A DNA stretch of 64,000 bases from Mnemiopsis leidyi. Taxonomy: Eukaryota > Ctenophora > Tentaculata > Lobata > Bolinopsidae. This document shows, in pieces, positions 37,801-49,269 of the stretch (position 1 is its first letter; every line of letters begins with the position of its first letter). The translations under genes were made by a program, and so were the position numbers. The stretch covers positions 190,460 through 254,459 of the forward strand of contig JH154463.1 in NCBI GenBank assembly GCA_000226015.1. The letters run 5' to 3'. The notes under the pieces are model-generated. The model was not told the origin of the DNA, searched no databases, and saw nothing but the letters and a program-made list of their open reading frames with translations.

Positions 37801-39382
37801 ACGACGACTACGTCCAGATGAACGGTGTCCCCTCCCCGGGAGCGACTCTCACTCGGAACTTCGACCCGCTAAAGGAAGAAGACCCGGCTATACAGCGGAT
37901 CAGCAGAGACTACAAACGTTCTTCTGTGTCATCTTCCAACAGCAAAGTATCGATAGAGTCTCTGAAACTGAAACACAAACAGACGATCATGATCGATAGT
38001 GACGAGTGTGATCAGCAGGATGACAGCGCTGATTACATGACGATGGACATGAACAGCAGCAGACAGCTCGTCTCGGACGGACAGCCCCAGAGGAACTCCT
38101 ACGAGGACGAGTGTGAGGACTACGTAGAGCCGGACGACATGCCAGCTCCCCGGCAAGGGGGGAGAGTTGAGGAGGGAGTAAGGAGAGAAGGAAGACGTGA
38201 AGGGAAGAAGGATGAGTTGTGTGGTGGGAGTGATACGATATCTACCGGGACGTTACAGGCTGATGTTAATGTTACGGAGGAGAGACAGATACATGCTGTG
38301 AGTTAACTGTTAAAGTTCTCAATATCTGCTGAGCTGCCCTTACATCCGTCAATCTATCCCCAAATTAAAGTCTCTAGATATCTGTGTTTCAACAATTTTT
38401 ATTCTTTGCACTGAAACTTTAAGATTTATAGAACCCAACTAATTGGGCGGTTTGCCCCATATCAAGTGACTAATATTGATTGTGTTAAGACACAGGTAAC
38501 AGAGATAGGACGAGACGTGGACAGTATCATGGTGGATGTAGAGACCCTCCACAGGATGGAGCGAGATCTGATCAAACCTGCACCCCCTCCTCTCCATCCT
38601 AAACCGACCTTGCGGCGTGGCACTTCCCCTGCTGTGCTCCCTCACCGTGAGTTTATTGTTAGTCGTGGTGGGGAACTGTTGGTGAGAAATCTGGCGCTCT
38701 CAGCCGACTGTGCGATGAAAATCACTCTAATTTCTCCTTCTTCTCTGTAGATTGGTCGTTTAGAGACTTAATGAAGACGTGCTATAATTCTATTTTACCA
38801 ATCGCTCCACGATTGGGACCTAACAATGAAATGAGATCAACTGTAACTGAGATCCGTGACTGTTTAATAGTAAATCAAGTCAGACAGATGCCTGATAACT
38901 GGCGAGCTCAAGTCATGCTGAACCGTCTATACGAACATATCTTGATCTCGTTAAATTAGGCTAAACTCCTAATTAATCAGGTTAACTCACCCCAACCCCC
39001 AAATTTCAGCCGTCATTACATCACCTGTTCTATCACACGGCGGAAACGGTGCCATGGTGAGGGCTCACGAAGTTCCGATATACGCCAAGGTGGAGCGAGT
39101 AACCAGCCCACCCCCACCTAGAATCAGACCTTTCTCCTACGGTGAAGCCAGCAACTCCAGCTATACCAGCCAAAACGAGGTGATTTGCAGCTCTCCTAGG
39201 ACTAGGATTCTGTCATAATTAGGCTCCGTTAATTAAATAGTTGCCTCATAATTACTTAATCGTTTTCCCTACCGTGATAGACTGGTGCTCACCTTGTCGT
39301 GTCGTAAGATGTGTTTGTACCAGGTCGAGACTTTATCAAGTTTTAACTTTACGTAGTTCTCTCTCTCTCTCTNNNNNNNNNN

Positions 39383-39442
<60 letters not shown>

Positions 39443-41440
39443 AGAATATATCTAAGCTCACCCACCTGTCTCTCACAACTAACAAATTAGGAGTCTTTCC
39501 TTTCTCTGAGCCTGCGGTTAAACTTACCCGAAACCTTTCAGCTGTCCCGTCACGAGGTGTGTACCAGCTCCAAGACAAACCCCCGGAAGACCAGCCTGAC
39601 TAGTAACGGAAGTAGTGTGGAACTAAAGAGTGACTACTCCTCCGATAGACCTAGCTCCTACAACACTTCACACACCGCTAACAGCGACCACTGTGACAGG
39701 TAAGAGTGGTCATGGTTTGGGGGAAGGGAGAGAGGGAGGCTTTACAAGTTTGATCACCATCTTTGTGCTACCTGCCAACAATTTGTGATTCCTGACATTT
39801 TTAAAAGTGTTGAATCGTTGTATCGAGAGATGTCCAATGTCTGGCTGTACGAGTGCTGTATAATTATGTTTTGTTTTGTGCGAGTTAATATATGCTAGCA
39901 GATATCATAGACTTGCCAACACCTGGTGTATCATTCCAGGTCCTCGAGGATAAGCAGTGACGTCACTCCCGATGAAAACCACAGATTGAGCCTGACGTCG
40001 GACAACAAATCAGACGGTGTTTTCAACAGCCCCGTCAAGCCCACTAAAACAGATCCACTTTCCCTGCCCAGGAACACAACACCAGCCCCTGACAAACCTC
40101 CGAGAGGGATGGTTGCTGAGAAACTACATCAGACAAACTCCGAGCCGGCTCGCACTCCTAGTTTGTCGGTGTCCGGACGTCGCGCTCTGAATAGTACTGG
40201 TGGACTGAATGTTTCTTTTGAAGTTGTAGAAGATTTGGAGGATTGTAAGGATAAAGAGGTTGGCGAAGATTTCTTTAATCGCGGTAAGAAAGAGAAGAAA
40301 CCAACGCCTTTTAAGAAGATTCTAAGTTTTGGGAAAGGTAAGAAGAAGCGAAGTTCCTCGTCTGGTGAACAAACTCAGGCCACCATGCCTCGTGCCAGGC
40401 AACCTGAAGTAAGGAACATGGAGGGTAGAGTGCTCCTGGATGATTTCAAACACTCCCCCCACTTTAGCGTCGAACGTCCATCTTCCCGACCCGACTCTCT
40501 TAGCTCTCCTCTTCCTTTTAAAAGAAGCAGAGACAACAGCGGAGCTTCTTCTTCCTCTCACTCTTCAGGGGCTGCCAGTTCTTCCAGCCATGCCAGACAA
40601 TCTACACATTCCAGCTGTAATTCCACCGATAACCAGGTCGCAGATAACAGTCGAAATTCTGCCAGCATCCTCTCAGATTCGGCAGATATCAGTCGAAATT
40701 CCGCCAGCATTTATTCTGGAGAGTTCGCAAGTCCGGCAAGCAGCGGCCCCATCGGAGAAGTTGACGCATATCCGGGGATACACAATAGGGACAACTTTGT
40801 TAATGACAATGAATTTGATGTTAAAAGCGAACATAACTCTAACAGCAGCATTATCTATCCTGGTGAAGCTATCCCTGATAACGAAATCTCGAGCGAAAAT
40901 CCCAGAAAGTCGTCTAAAGGTTTCTACGACGATCTGGGTGTCTCCATTAATTTTGACGAGATACCTGTGGCCAAAGAGCCAATCCTTGACCTCACCAATG
41001 AAACTATCATTGATTTGGACGGCGATATCATCAAAGATCAAGAGGAACTCAAAATTTTACGAGAAAAGACATTTCCTAGAGATCATGTCATTCTTGACAA
41101 CAGTTTTAAGAATCAGAACGTTAGCATCATGCGGGCTGCGGAAGATAAGGATATTATCAAGAGCGATTGCCCGGCAGTAAAGAAGAACTTGGAACGCATT
41201 ATGGACAGCAATCTTACCGCCAAGGTAGATTCTGAACTAAGAATAAACATGGAGTGTTCCCAGATGGTGGAGGAGCTTGAGAGGATAAGCTCTCCTCCAC
41301 CCCTCAACAAGATGAAGGACAACAGGGTGTTTGAAAGTCCAAGTCCGACAAGAATGAAAAAGACGCCCAGTCCGACTTTTTCAGAGATTGATGCGTTGTT
41401 AGGAAACATTACCGCCGATTTGGACAATTTAGATTTTTGA
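34844..41440 (+). CDS. Tyrosine-motif docking/scaffold protein, nine exons
   Basis: Exons: 34844-34925 (tentative first exon, donor AAGA|GTAAAG), 36286-36503, 36717-37007, 37195-37632, 37740-38297, 38496-38646, 39010-39179, 39542-39699, 39940-41440. All phases agree, giving about 1188 residues. Residues about 28-130 are a conserved-looking helical segment (FVKEILHLPKEVFARKLAW). About 165-230 is a coiled coil across two exons, followed by a basic stretch (FKRIKNKTLKRRQS). Tyrosine motifs follow: YVQM (about 367), YMTM (about 442), YVEP (about 471) and IYAKV (about 604). YxxM is the classic site for the p85 SH2 domains of PI3-kinase, as in IRS and GAB docking proteins. The last 500 residues are Ser-rich and disordered with acidic patches. 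No PH, PTB or other named domain was recognised, so the family is unknown. It probably acts under a tyrosine kinase at the membrane. Confidence 0.78.
39361..39438. repeat. (CT)n microsatellite with 10-N gap
   Basis: A long CT run, interrupted by ten Ns at 39373-39382, passes into a short CA run. It lies in an intron about 105 bases before the exon at 39542. The Ns mark an unresolved length. Open frames through it on both strands are artefacts of the repeat. Confidence 0.97.
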
Positions 41441-42517
41441 TTTGATGTATAATTTGCGGTGACTGTTTTGATTTAGGATTTTTGCGAGAGAATATATAAC
41501 CGCAGAGTGAGAAACTGTGATTTTTATTAAATGCCGATAAATTTGTTTTAACGCTGAGCTAAGAAGAAACAATAATAGTAGCTGTTACTTGCTTTTGTTT
41601 TGATTTTGCTGAAATTTTGGCCCATTGCTACCTTTGAAAATTTAAAACCAGTTATTATTTTTGTTTGAAAGAGTCGTCTTTTCAATTGGTTTTGGCGTTT
41701 TGTTTTGAATAATTGTTTAAAATGAAATACTTTTTTCTTTTGAACCACCAAAATTAGAAATAAAAATGAAATGAGTAAGGACAAGTCACATGATAGCTGT
41801 CTAACAACATCAAAGACAATTTTCAATTCCGCTTGGTAGTAAAACTAAAAGTTATACTAAAAATACCTGTTAATATTTGTTATTATGTACGCCTAAGGAT
41901 TTTTAAGTAGATTCTTCAATGTTAATAAGCAAAAAGATTCAGGAATATCTATCATAATTGTACGGCAAATTTCAACATTCGTTAAAAACTCTTTCCTAGG
42001 AGGGGGCTCGTTCAGCCTTAGGCCCCCTATTTCGTTTCTGTTCGGTATAAAGGATATCTATCATGATTGTATTGGTAAAGTTGTGTTAGCCATTAACTGT
42101 TACAAGAAGAATGCCGTCTTTTAATCACCAGTCTTCCTTTAGGAATTTGTCATTCTGAGAATGAGGACCTGTACCAAAGGCCAAGGCACAACTGTGAGAT
42201 CTTCAAATTAACTGTACCCAATTGCAGAATATATTGAAACCATGAATGATAATATTTGTCTCCGAGAATTCAAATATTTTTAGTTCACTTCAAATCTAGG
42301 AAATAGTATTAGTTCCCCATCTTGAGCTAAGGTAGATAACTATAAGTAGACAGCAGATGGTAGATTGGTAAAACTAGATAGTAGATACTGCTTGATGAGG
42401 TTTTTACACGGAAATCCCTGGCCTTTGTACGTCTGGCTGGGCGTCTTTTACTTGCTTTACTTTTTTAGACTGAGAAGATGTTAAAAATAGAAAATTCTCT
42501 TTAAAGGGATATTTTGA
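41441..42517. other. Convergent 3' region, docking gene / tetraspanin
   Basis: The two genes meet tail to tail with 1.08 kb between stop codons. AATAAA on the plus strand at 41759-41764 is the likely docking-gene poly(A) signal, which implies a 3' UTR of about 340 bases. The rest is AT-rich and I see no coding sequence in it. The minus open frame at 41548-41826 is low-complexity Lys/Phe. Confidence 0.55.
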
Positions 42518-44865
42518 CTATACTAGATCGAATCCAATAGTAAAAAGTATAGAATTATTTTTGACATAGAGCTTCGATTTCGTGCTACTAAGAGTATGAT
42601 TAAAAAACTTGTTCCCTGAATTTACCTGGAGTTGGTAATCCTCATGTTCTCTGTACCGTCTTTGAAGTGAGATGTTGAGGAATATCGCCATTACTTGTAC
42701 GAACATGAATACTAAAGCTCCTGACCCAGCAATCGTCATCCAATTCTTAATGTAATCCTCCAAAATTTCGTAGCAGCCCTGAAATGGCCTGGTTTAAATC
42801 GATAAATATCTACTTATTGATATTCTGTAAATCACGAAAAGAGCTGCTTCCGTAAATCATCGAAACAGATTGTCACCTTTCCCTAATCCGTAATCATGAC
42901 TCAAAGACTGTAGAGCAAAGATTCTGCTTCTAGTTTAGCATATCAATTTGATGTTGTAGTTAATTATTGTAAACCTCCAAATACATGCCAGCCGGTGCTT
43001 TCTTCAAATCTGACTTGTCTATCACATTCAGTCCACATTTGTCTGTCTTCGTTTTGCAGCAAGTGTCTGGCAGTGACTGAAATGTGTAAAAAATGTTAGT
43101 CAGTAAGTCAACCTGAGAAGGCTCTGCACTAGAACTAGGAGAGCACAATTATTAGATGTAGATTTCCTGTATAATTGTTAACATCTGCCAAGGAAAATCT
43201 GTAGTGTTTTCTGCTAAAACAAAATGCTAAAAAGTTTCCTTTAACAGTCTCAAAGTTTAAAGTCTCATAGTTCTCAGCTTATGCTATAGATGAATATCCT
43301 GCACATGCAAATTAATTTGAGCTATGTAAAAGAGTGAGTATTTATACCCCGAAGTTGGTGCTGTGCCAGTTGGATGCGTTAGGAGTGGTGTAATCCGCCC
43401 AACCGTACTGACCACAACACTTGTGGTTCTTTTGTACATAGTCCCAGGATTCTGTAAACTTGGCGTTGTCTCCTCCCTTTCCTGGGTGTGTTGTCACGTG
43501 ACTTTCTTACTTGCAGAATTTTGTTGAATATCTTTTCAAACAAGGAGCCAGTTAGCAATTATTATATATCATATAATTATAACTGTTGGCATTGGCACCA
43601 TGACCAGTATAACTATAACTATAAGTATGATCATAGATTCATAGAAGTCTTGAACTCAGTTGCTCAGAGTCTGCACAAATTAAATATAAAAGTTCGGCGC
43701 ACGGTTTACTAAGACCGTAGATTACAAGGTTCAGTTTTCGTGAGAACCACGAAAACTGAACACTTACCGCTGCGGTAGAAAACACTCACCGTAGAAAAGT
43801 AGAGAATGTGACATGCCATCCTGCATGTAGTACCGAACACTAGACTCGAAAATGAACATGATGACAACTGCTGCGAACTGAGCTAGAAGTGCAATTATCA
43901 TTGCAGCCAGGAACTGTGGAAATAGTTGTGTTTTAGTGTGGGAACAACTAGATATTGTCATACTGATAGAATTTAGGGATTTTTTTCCACCCAGCCAGCC
44001 GCGAAGCGGCCTTAAAAAGGCAGTAGGTGGTTAGGAATTGGAGATTTTGGTGGTATACAGTGGGGTTAGCAGGATGGTCGTAGTAAGACTGGGCCACTTT
44101 TTGAAAATATCCTCTGTCCTGGGTAAATTGAAGTCAACTGATGATAGAGAATCCTCAGTACACTCAGACATGCAGTTTAATACTTACCCCAGACAAGAGT
44201 ACAGATTTCTTCTTGCAGACCCCGATAAGACCCAGCATAGCCGTAACAAGCAGCACCCCACCTATTGCTATCAACACAACCATAAGTGGAGCTAGCTCGT
44301 CGTTAATACAGGTCCCTATTTCTCGTGTTTCTAAAAATAGATACGCCCCAACCCCAGTAAGTGCTGCTCCTATCAGCTGAAAAAAAGTTCGTCATGTTTT
44401 TAGAAAGTTGGCATCCCACTTATTAAATGTGGATCAGTAGTATAACTATAACTATAAATTCTGTCCTTAAAATGGTATTTTTCTAATCCTATGGAGTATG
44501 GGTATAAATATTTGTTTATGTTGATGGTTGGAGCTCTAGATTATGACAGTCAATAGTGATACTGAGTGATACTGACAGTGATAAGTTTCCCTATGGCTAG
44601 AATTGGAAGCACTCATCATGGACATAATCCAGGGACACTGACAGTGATCCTAGGTCAGTGTACTGCGAGGTTAGTATTTGTAGGTGTGCGAGTAGTTAGT
44701 GTTGGTTTCCTTTAAGTTTATAAAAATGGATGACTGATCTGGTCAGCGCATTATGCAACTTTTCCCGACATTTTAAATTGCAAATCAAATGACAAATCCG
44801 CAAACCCATATGAGAAGAATCAGCAAATATGCTATCTTGGAAAGAGTTCCTTCCTGTATCTCCAT
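42518..44865 (-). CDS. Tetraspanin, six exons
   Basis: Exons on the minus strand: 44865-44806, 44376-44188, 43913-43790, 43481-43348, 43076-42975 and 42778-42626, or running on to the stop at 42518. All junctions are in phase, giving 249 residues plus tail. TM1 spans exons 1-2 (AYLLILLIW + LIGAALTGVGAYLF), TM2 is VVLIAIGGVLLVTAMLGLIG, TM3 is in exon 3 and TM4 is MTIAGSGALVFMFVQVMAIF. The large extracellular loop has the diagnostic CCG (HKCCGQYGW), a second Cys pair (PDTCCKT), then DKCG and GCYEIL, the full disulfide set. Tetraspanins organise membrane microdomains with integrins, Ig receptors and adhesion proteins. The exon 6 frame either continues 35 codons or splices at CTCCAG|GTAAAT to an unseen exon. 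The subfamily is unassigned. Confidence 0.93.
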
Positions 44866-45796
44866 CTTTCAGAAACTTTTCCAGACGTCCCTGGCCCCTT
44901 CTTCCCCTTTACAAAACGGGTCTTGCTATCACAATTTCAAAACAAACGTTGGACACAAAATGTAAGCTTAGAAGCAGTGGTATACAGTTGTGTAGACTGT
45001 AAAATCTATAAAGTAAGCTCGCAAAATTGTGTAAGCTTACAATCTCAACATTCTGATACAATTTTCAGGTGAAATCTGCTGTATTAGTATAACTAATATA
45101 AATAATAATTAGGACACAAGGACAGTTGAGGAAGTGGAACACTATGAACGGATCTATGAACATGTCATCAATTTTGGTACTCTTACAAACAACAAAGCAA
45201 CAGCTTCAGCCTTCGTGCTTAAACACGTTATTACTCGAACTCTTAGTTTTACCTAGGTTTGCATGGTCCAGTCTACACGATGTTTTCAGGTGCCTAAGAC
45301 TTCGAGTGAGGGTCTTCAGGATAAATGTGTTCAGTGTTATGTAATTTGAATACTAATAAAGGAATCCCAGATATATAGATAAAATATTTAGTCGTTATAT
45401 CGCACGGCCATTTGTAGGATGCTTTGCTCTGTTGTCTGTGCCGCTTGAATGATTCTGTTTCACTGTCCTCTCTCCTAGAATCGCGAACGTTCACACCGTG
45501 CGGGTAAACTCCCGCTGAACTCTCGACAAGTGGCCCTCATCTGACCTCGTAACCAGATTGAAGAAGTTTCTACAGAAATCCGATACGTTCTGCTCTCTCA
45601 CTCTCATCTTGTTTGAAAATCTTCGACCTGACTTTGGTCTTGAGTTTCGTAGTCTTAGGGTATTGATTTGGTCGCTTGATTCAACTTGAAGCTGATCGGC
45701 TTGGCCTAGCTTTAATTCCGTCTAACGTAAATCATTCGAAAAAGTTACCTAGTTTCCTTAAAGTGGTAAAATTTTCAACCGCTGCAGTCTCAAGAA
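44866..45796. promoter_or_regulatory. Shared divergent promoter region
   Basis: The start codons of the minus-strand tetraspanin and the plus-strand UNC93-like gene are 932 bases apart, head to head. No TATA element or clear motif cluster was found. Short open frames here (45126-45344, 45294-45494) are not supported. A bidirectional promoter is inferred from layout only. Confidence 0.4.
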
Positions 45797-48700
45797 ATGA
45801 ACGAAATTTCCAACTATGAAGTCACATCCTCTGAGAACCTCCGACATAAAATTTACCGAAATTTGGCAGTTCTTTGTTTTACATTCCTGGGCGTGTTCAC
45901 TGCTTTTCAGGTAACGGCGTAACATTGCCAGCTGACGGTTCATAATACTACCAAGTTCTTTGATCATGTTACTCGGAACTTTCACTGGCTGTTAGAAAAA
46001 TTACGTTTCCGTTATCTTTATCAAATCTTCCATCAACTCTTTATCAAATCTTCCATCACCTCATATTTGCATGTATATCACACCTTGTTCTCAGAGTTCG
46101 AGTGGTTTACAAAGTACAGGGATAACGGGCGGTACTAACTCCAAGTTTTCGGCGGTAGCTGGTCATATTCCCTTGCTGGTTATCTACATCGTGCTGGTTC
46201 CTTCTTCAGCTTTCCTCACGCACATTGGTACGACGTAGCTACATATCAATAAATTTACCAGTACCAACACACCATTAATTGTTTTTTAAATGTGCAATCA
46301 AATTATTAACTTCCGTTATCATTGATGATGTTTCAACTAAAAAGGATGATGTTTCAACTGAAAAGAAAATCTACATTTGATTAAATGACTCCAAGAAATC
46401 GAAATGTCTAAAATGACGCTTAATTAACCTAAATACTGTGGTCATGGTTAATTAAAATTTGGCATACTAACTTCTCAACCATCAACTACATTAGTGATAG
46501 ATCGCCTTGGGACGAGATGGACGCTTATTTTCTGCCAGATTCCTTACATTCTTTACATCTGCACATTCTACTATCCTCATCTTTCTCTCACCGTGCCTTT
46601 CGGGATTCTTATAGGTTACTTTTCACAGTTTTGTTACAATCGAGTTTAATTTTCATACTGTAACTCTATCTCAAAACCCCTCTCGACTCAACATCTTTAA
46701 ATCTAATCCTACGACAGGCATCACGGCAGCACCTTTATGGACAGCCAGCTATCAGTATTTGTGTAGTCTGGCAGAAAGATACGCCCTACTCTTCAAGAGC
46801 AATCTCTCTCACTCTTACTCCCTCTTCTTTGGTCTTTATTTCATGGTTTTTCTAACTACTGGTGCTTGGGGCAGTCTCATTTACTATGTCGGTATGTTCT
46901 TGATATTGTACAGACACTAATCACTATAACCGTTATTTAATTTTAAACAACCCATTACCGACCTGAAATATACCAAACTAACTAAACTATCAACAAACTT
47001 TTTATATCCAATGCTTCAAGCCAAGTGCCAACCAACCAGTCAGGCAATTCATTTAATTTGAATCATGTGAGCGAACTGCAGCTGAACCAAGCATCCAACA
47101 AACCAATCAACCATAAACGAACCAACCAAAACACCATCAAACCAAACAATCAAAATAACATCCCTCCAGTTCACACTCTCTTCAAACCAAACAATCAAAA
47201 TAACATCCCTCCAGTTCACACTCTCTTCTCGAGCGGGAACGATACAACGAAGACAACAATGTCGTGTGGGCTTGACTACGACTACAGTGCAATGAGTAGC
47301 TACGAAAAAGAGTTTGGACACCGGAGTACTCGCATCAAGTTTAATCTTCTTTCTAGCTACCTCTCCATTGGTAAATACTTCAGTATGTCAATCTTCTTTT
47401 TATCGACCAGATAGTGCAGTCAGTTATTAGAGCATTAGCTTACCAATATCGGAAAGTTGTTGGTCTGAACCTGGCTAAATTAACTGTGCCTCTTTAAATT
47501 TAGATCACGATCAGAGAGAATTGTTCTAACTTTCCAGTACCGAAGTACTGCTATCTAAATCTAACATTGTTCCATGCACCCAGCAATAGTGTCGGTGATA
47601 TTACTAGCGATGTATATGGAGAGCAAGGACGATGACGAGGAGGAGGACACCTCCCTAGTTTCCTCTCTTGTCAAGACCTGCAGCAAGTTGAACTCTGACC
47701 AGGCTCTTCTGATTCCTATAACTGTGTGGAGTGGAGTGGAACAGGCCTTCATGATGTCTGTATTTAGTGGTGAGTTATCAGCTGATCAGGAGTTCTTGTC
47801 GACATTTGAAGAATCGGTATAGTTCAAAGTTTAGATTTCCTCACTAATTCACTTGATACTGATTGTTTTGATCATTTACCTTTCAGAGTCGTTTGTCATA
47901 TGCAACTTCGGATCGAAAACCCATGCGGTCATGATGATAACTTACGGTCTCTCTGGGTCTCTATCTTCTCTTGCGTGTAAGTACTTAACGTTTGGAACAC
48001 TGGTTATCAAATTTTTTGAGTGAGCTTTGTTCGAAATACTGAAATAGTCATCAATGGTACGTATTTGCGTGGCCATGATTTCAGACACACAATTATTGAT
48101 TAAGATACCTTGCAGTTGGTCTGCTCAGACGATATATTCCAATGAGAGTCATTTTCTTGATAGCATCTCTTCTGAACTGTACAGTGTTTGCTCTATCCTT
48201 GGTCGACAGCAAAGGGTAAAAAACGCTTTGTAGCAACGATTTCTCTGAAGAGAAACTTCTTATTTTCAAACTTGTTTGATAAAATTGATGTTACGGAAAG
48301 TTCGTGTTAACTAATCAGAGTTCAACATGTTTGCATCAGGGCACTAGCGATACACTTGTGTGTAGCTGCGTGGGGTCTGGCTGAAGGAATCTGGCAACCT
48401 CAAATAGGAGGTAGGTTATGGCTTTAGATACTCCTGCTAACTAAACTGTCTAAAACAGGTAGTGGCTGCATGGTATAATTATATCAATGTACCGTCTGTT
48501 ACCACTACCAGTAATAAAGGCAACAGGTATAAAAGAGAATCAATTACAAAAAACTTGCAAAAGTTAGACTATAATTAAGCACGAACCCATGGATTACTAT
48601 CATGCACAAATGTGGTATTTTCTGTGGCAAACGATCTTTCGCAACCGATGCCATATACCACGATATAGCTAGTAGATCGGTCCGATTTACCAAGAAAGTC

Positions 48701-49269
48701 TGACCCTCACCCCTACAGTAGTTTACGCGGAGAAGTTCCCGGAGGACCAGGTTTCTGCGTTCTCCCACTACCGTCTCTGGGAGAGTCTAGGATACATCCT
48801 CGTCTTCTCTCTTAAACTGGGCCAAGTTGACGTCTCTGTAATCATCTTCATTGTCATCATTATTCTTGCTTCTGGTAATCACATGTAGACTTGTAGAGTA
48901 ATGGTACATCGCCTTGTGATAGCAATATTTATATAGTGCTGCCTCAATATAGTGCAGAAAGCATGAACCTTCCATTTGATGTGGTGATCTGTTATTTTTA
49001 ACAGCAACATTACATGCAGTTGTACTTGTAGTGCTCAATTTGATGTCAGATCTTTGCTTTGGTGTTTGAGTTTAGGTTGGTCAAACTCAGACCCTTCTTG
49101 GTTTTTTTATATTTCCGTTAAGTCACTCAGAAGATTTATAAGCACTTGTTAACGGCCCAATAAATTTTTCTTTCCTTCAGGTATGGTTGGGTATTTGGCA
49201 CTCCAGTGGAAGTCAAAAAGAGAAACCCACTCAATCATTTCCCCTTCCAACGTAAAAAATGAGGATTGA
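45797..49269 (+). CDS. UNC93-like transporter-fold protein
   Basis: Eleven exons: 45797-45910, 46095-46227, 46495-46614, 46718-46891, 47215-47370, 47584-47769, 47887-47976, 48116-48215, 48340-48410, 48719-48874, 49181-49269. All are in phase, giving 462 residues, the usual length of UNC93A. Family landmarks are clear: an N-terminal TM1 ending FTAFQ, AAPLWTASYQYL (about residues 125-150), CGLDYDYSAM where UNC93A has its Cys-containing loop, and WSGVEQAF. GLAEGIWQPQ and AFSHYRLWESLGY near the end match the strongest family signatures. UNC93 proteins have an MFS-like fold of about 12 helices; UNC-93 of worms regulates a K+ channel and UNC93B1 traffics Toll-like receptors. This one looks UNC93A-like, and its partner is unknown. 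An insert DDDEEED lies in the central cytoplasmic loop. Exon 5 has a duplicated acceptor. Confidence 0.92.
47125..47227. repeat. 45-bp tandem duplication spanning a 3' splice site
   Basis: A 45-base block containing CCAAACAATCAAAATAACAT and CCCTCCAG followed by TTCACACTCTCTTC occurs twice in direct succession. The second copy supplies the exon 5 acceptor of the UNC93-like gene (exon from 47215). The first copy offers an identical acceptor 45 bases upstream (exon from 47170). Because 45 is a multiple of three and no stop intervenes, using the first would add 15 residues (VHTLFKPNNQNNIPP). Confidence 0.9.
47411..47500 (+). repeat. tRNA-derived SINE head, candidate
   Basis: In intron 5 of the UNC93-like gene, the sequence AGTTATTAGAGCATTAGCTT, then ACCAATATCGGAAAG, then GTTGTTGGTCTGAACCTGGC resembles a tRNA-type A box and B box with normal spacing. 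The B box has drifted from GGTTCGAACC. No poly(A) tail or target duplication is evident. Confidence 0.4.

Noticed and set aside
39241-39603. Open frames on both strands through the CT repeat
   Set aside because: They consist of LSLSLS or ERERER and pass through Ns; they are products of the dinucleotide repeat.
40440-41180. Plus-strand open frame of 246 codons
   Set aside because: It overlaps the last exon of the docking gene in another frame and has no splice or family support. The minus frames at 40322-40561, 40673-41041 and 41113-41427 are likewise shadows.
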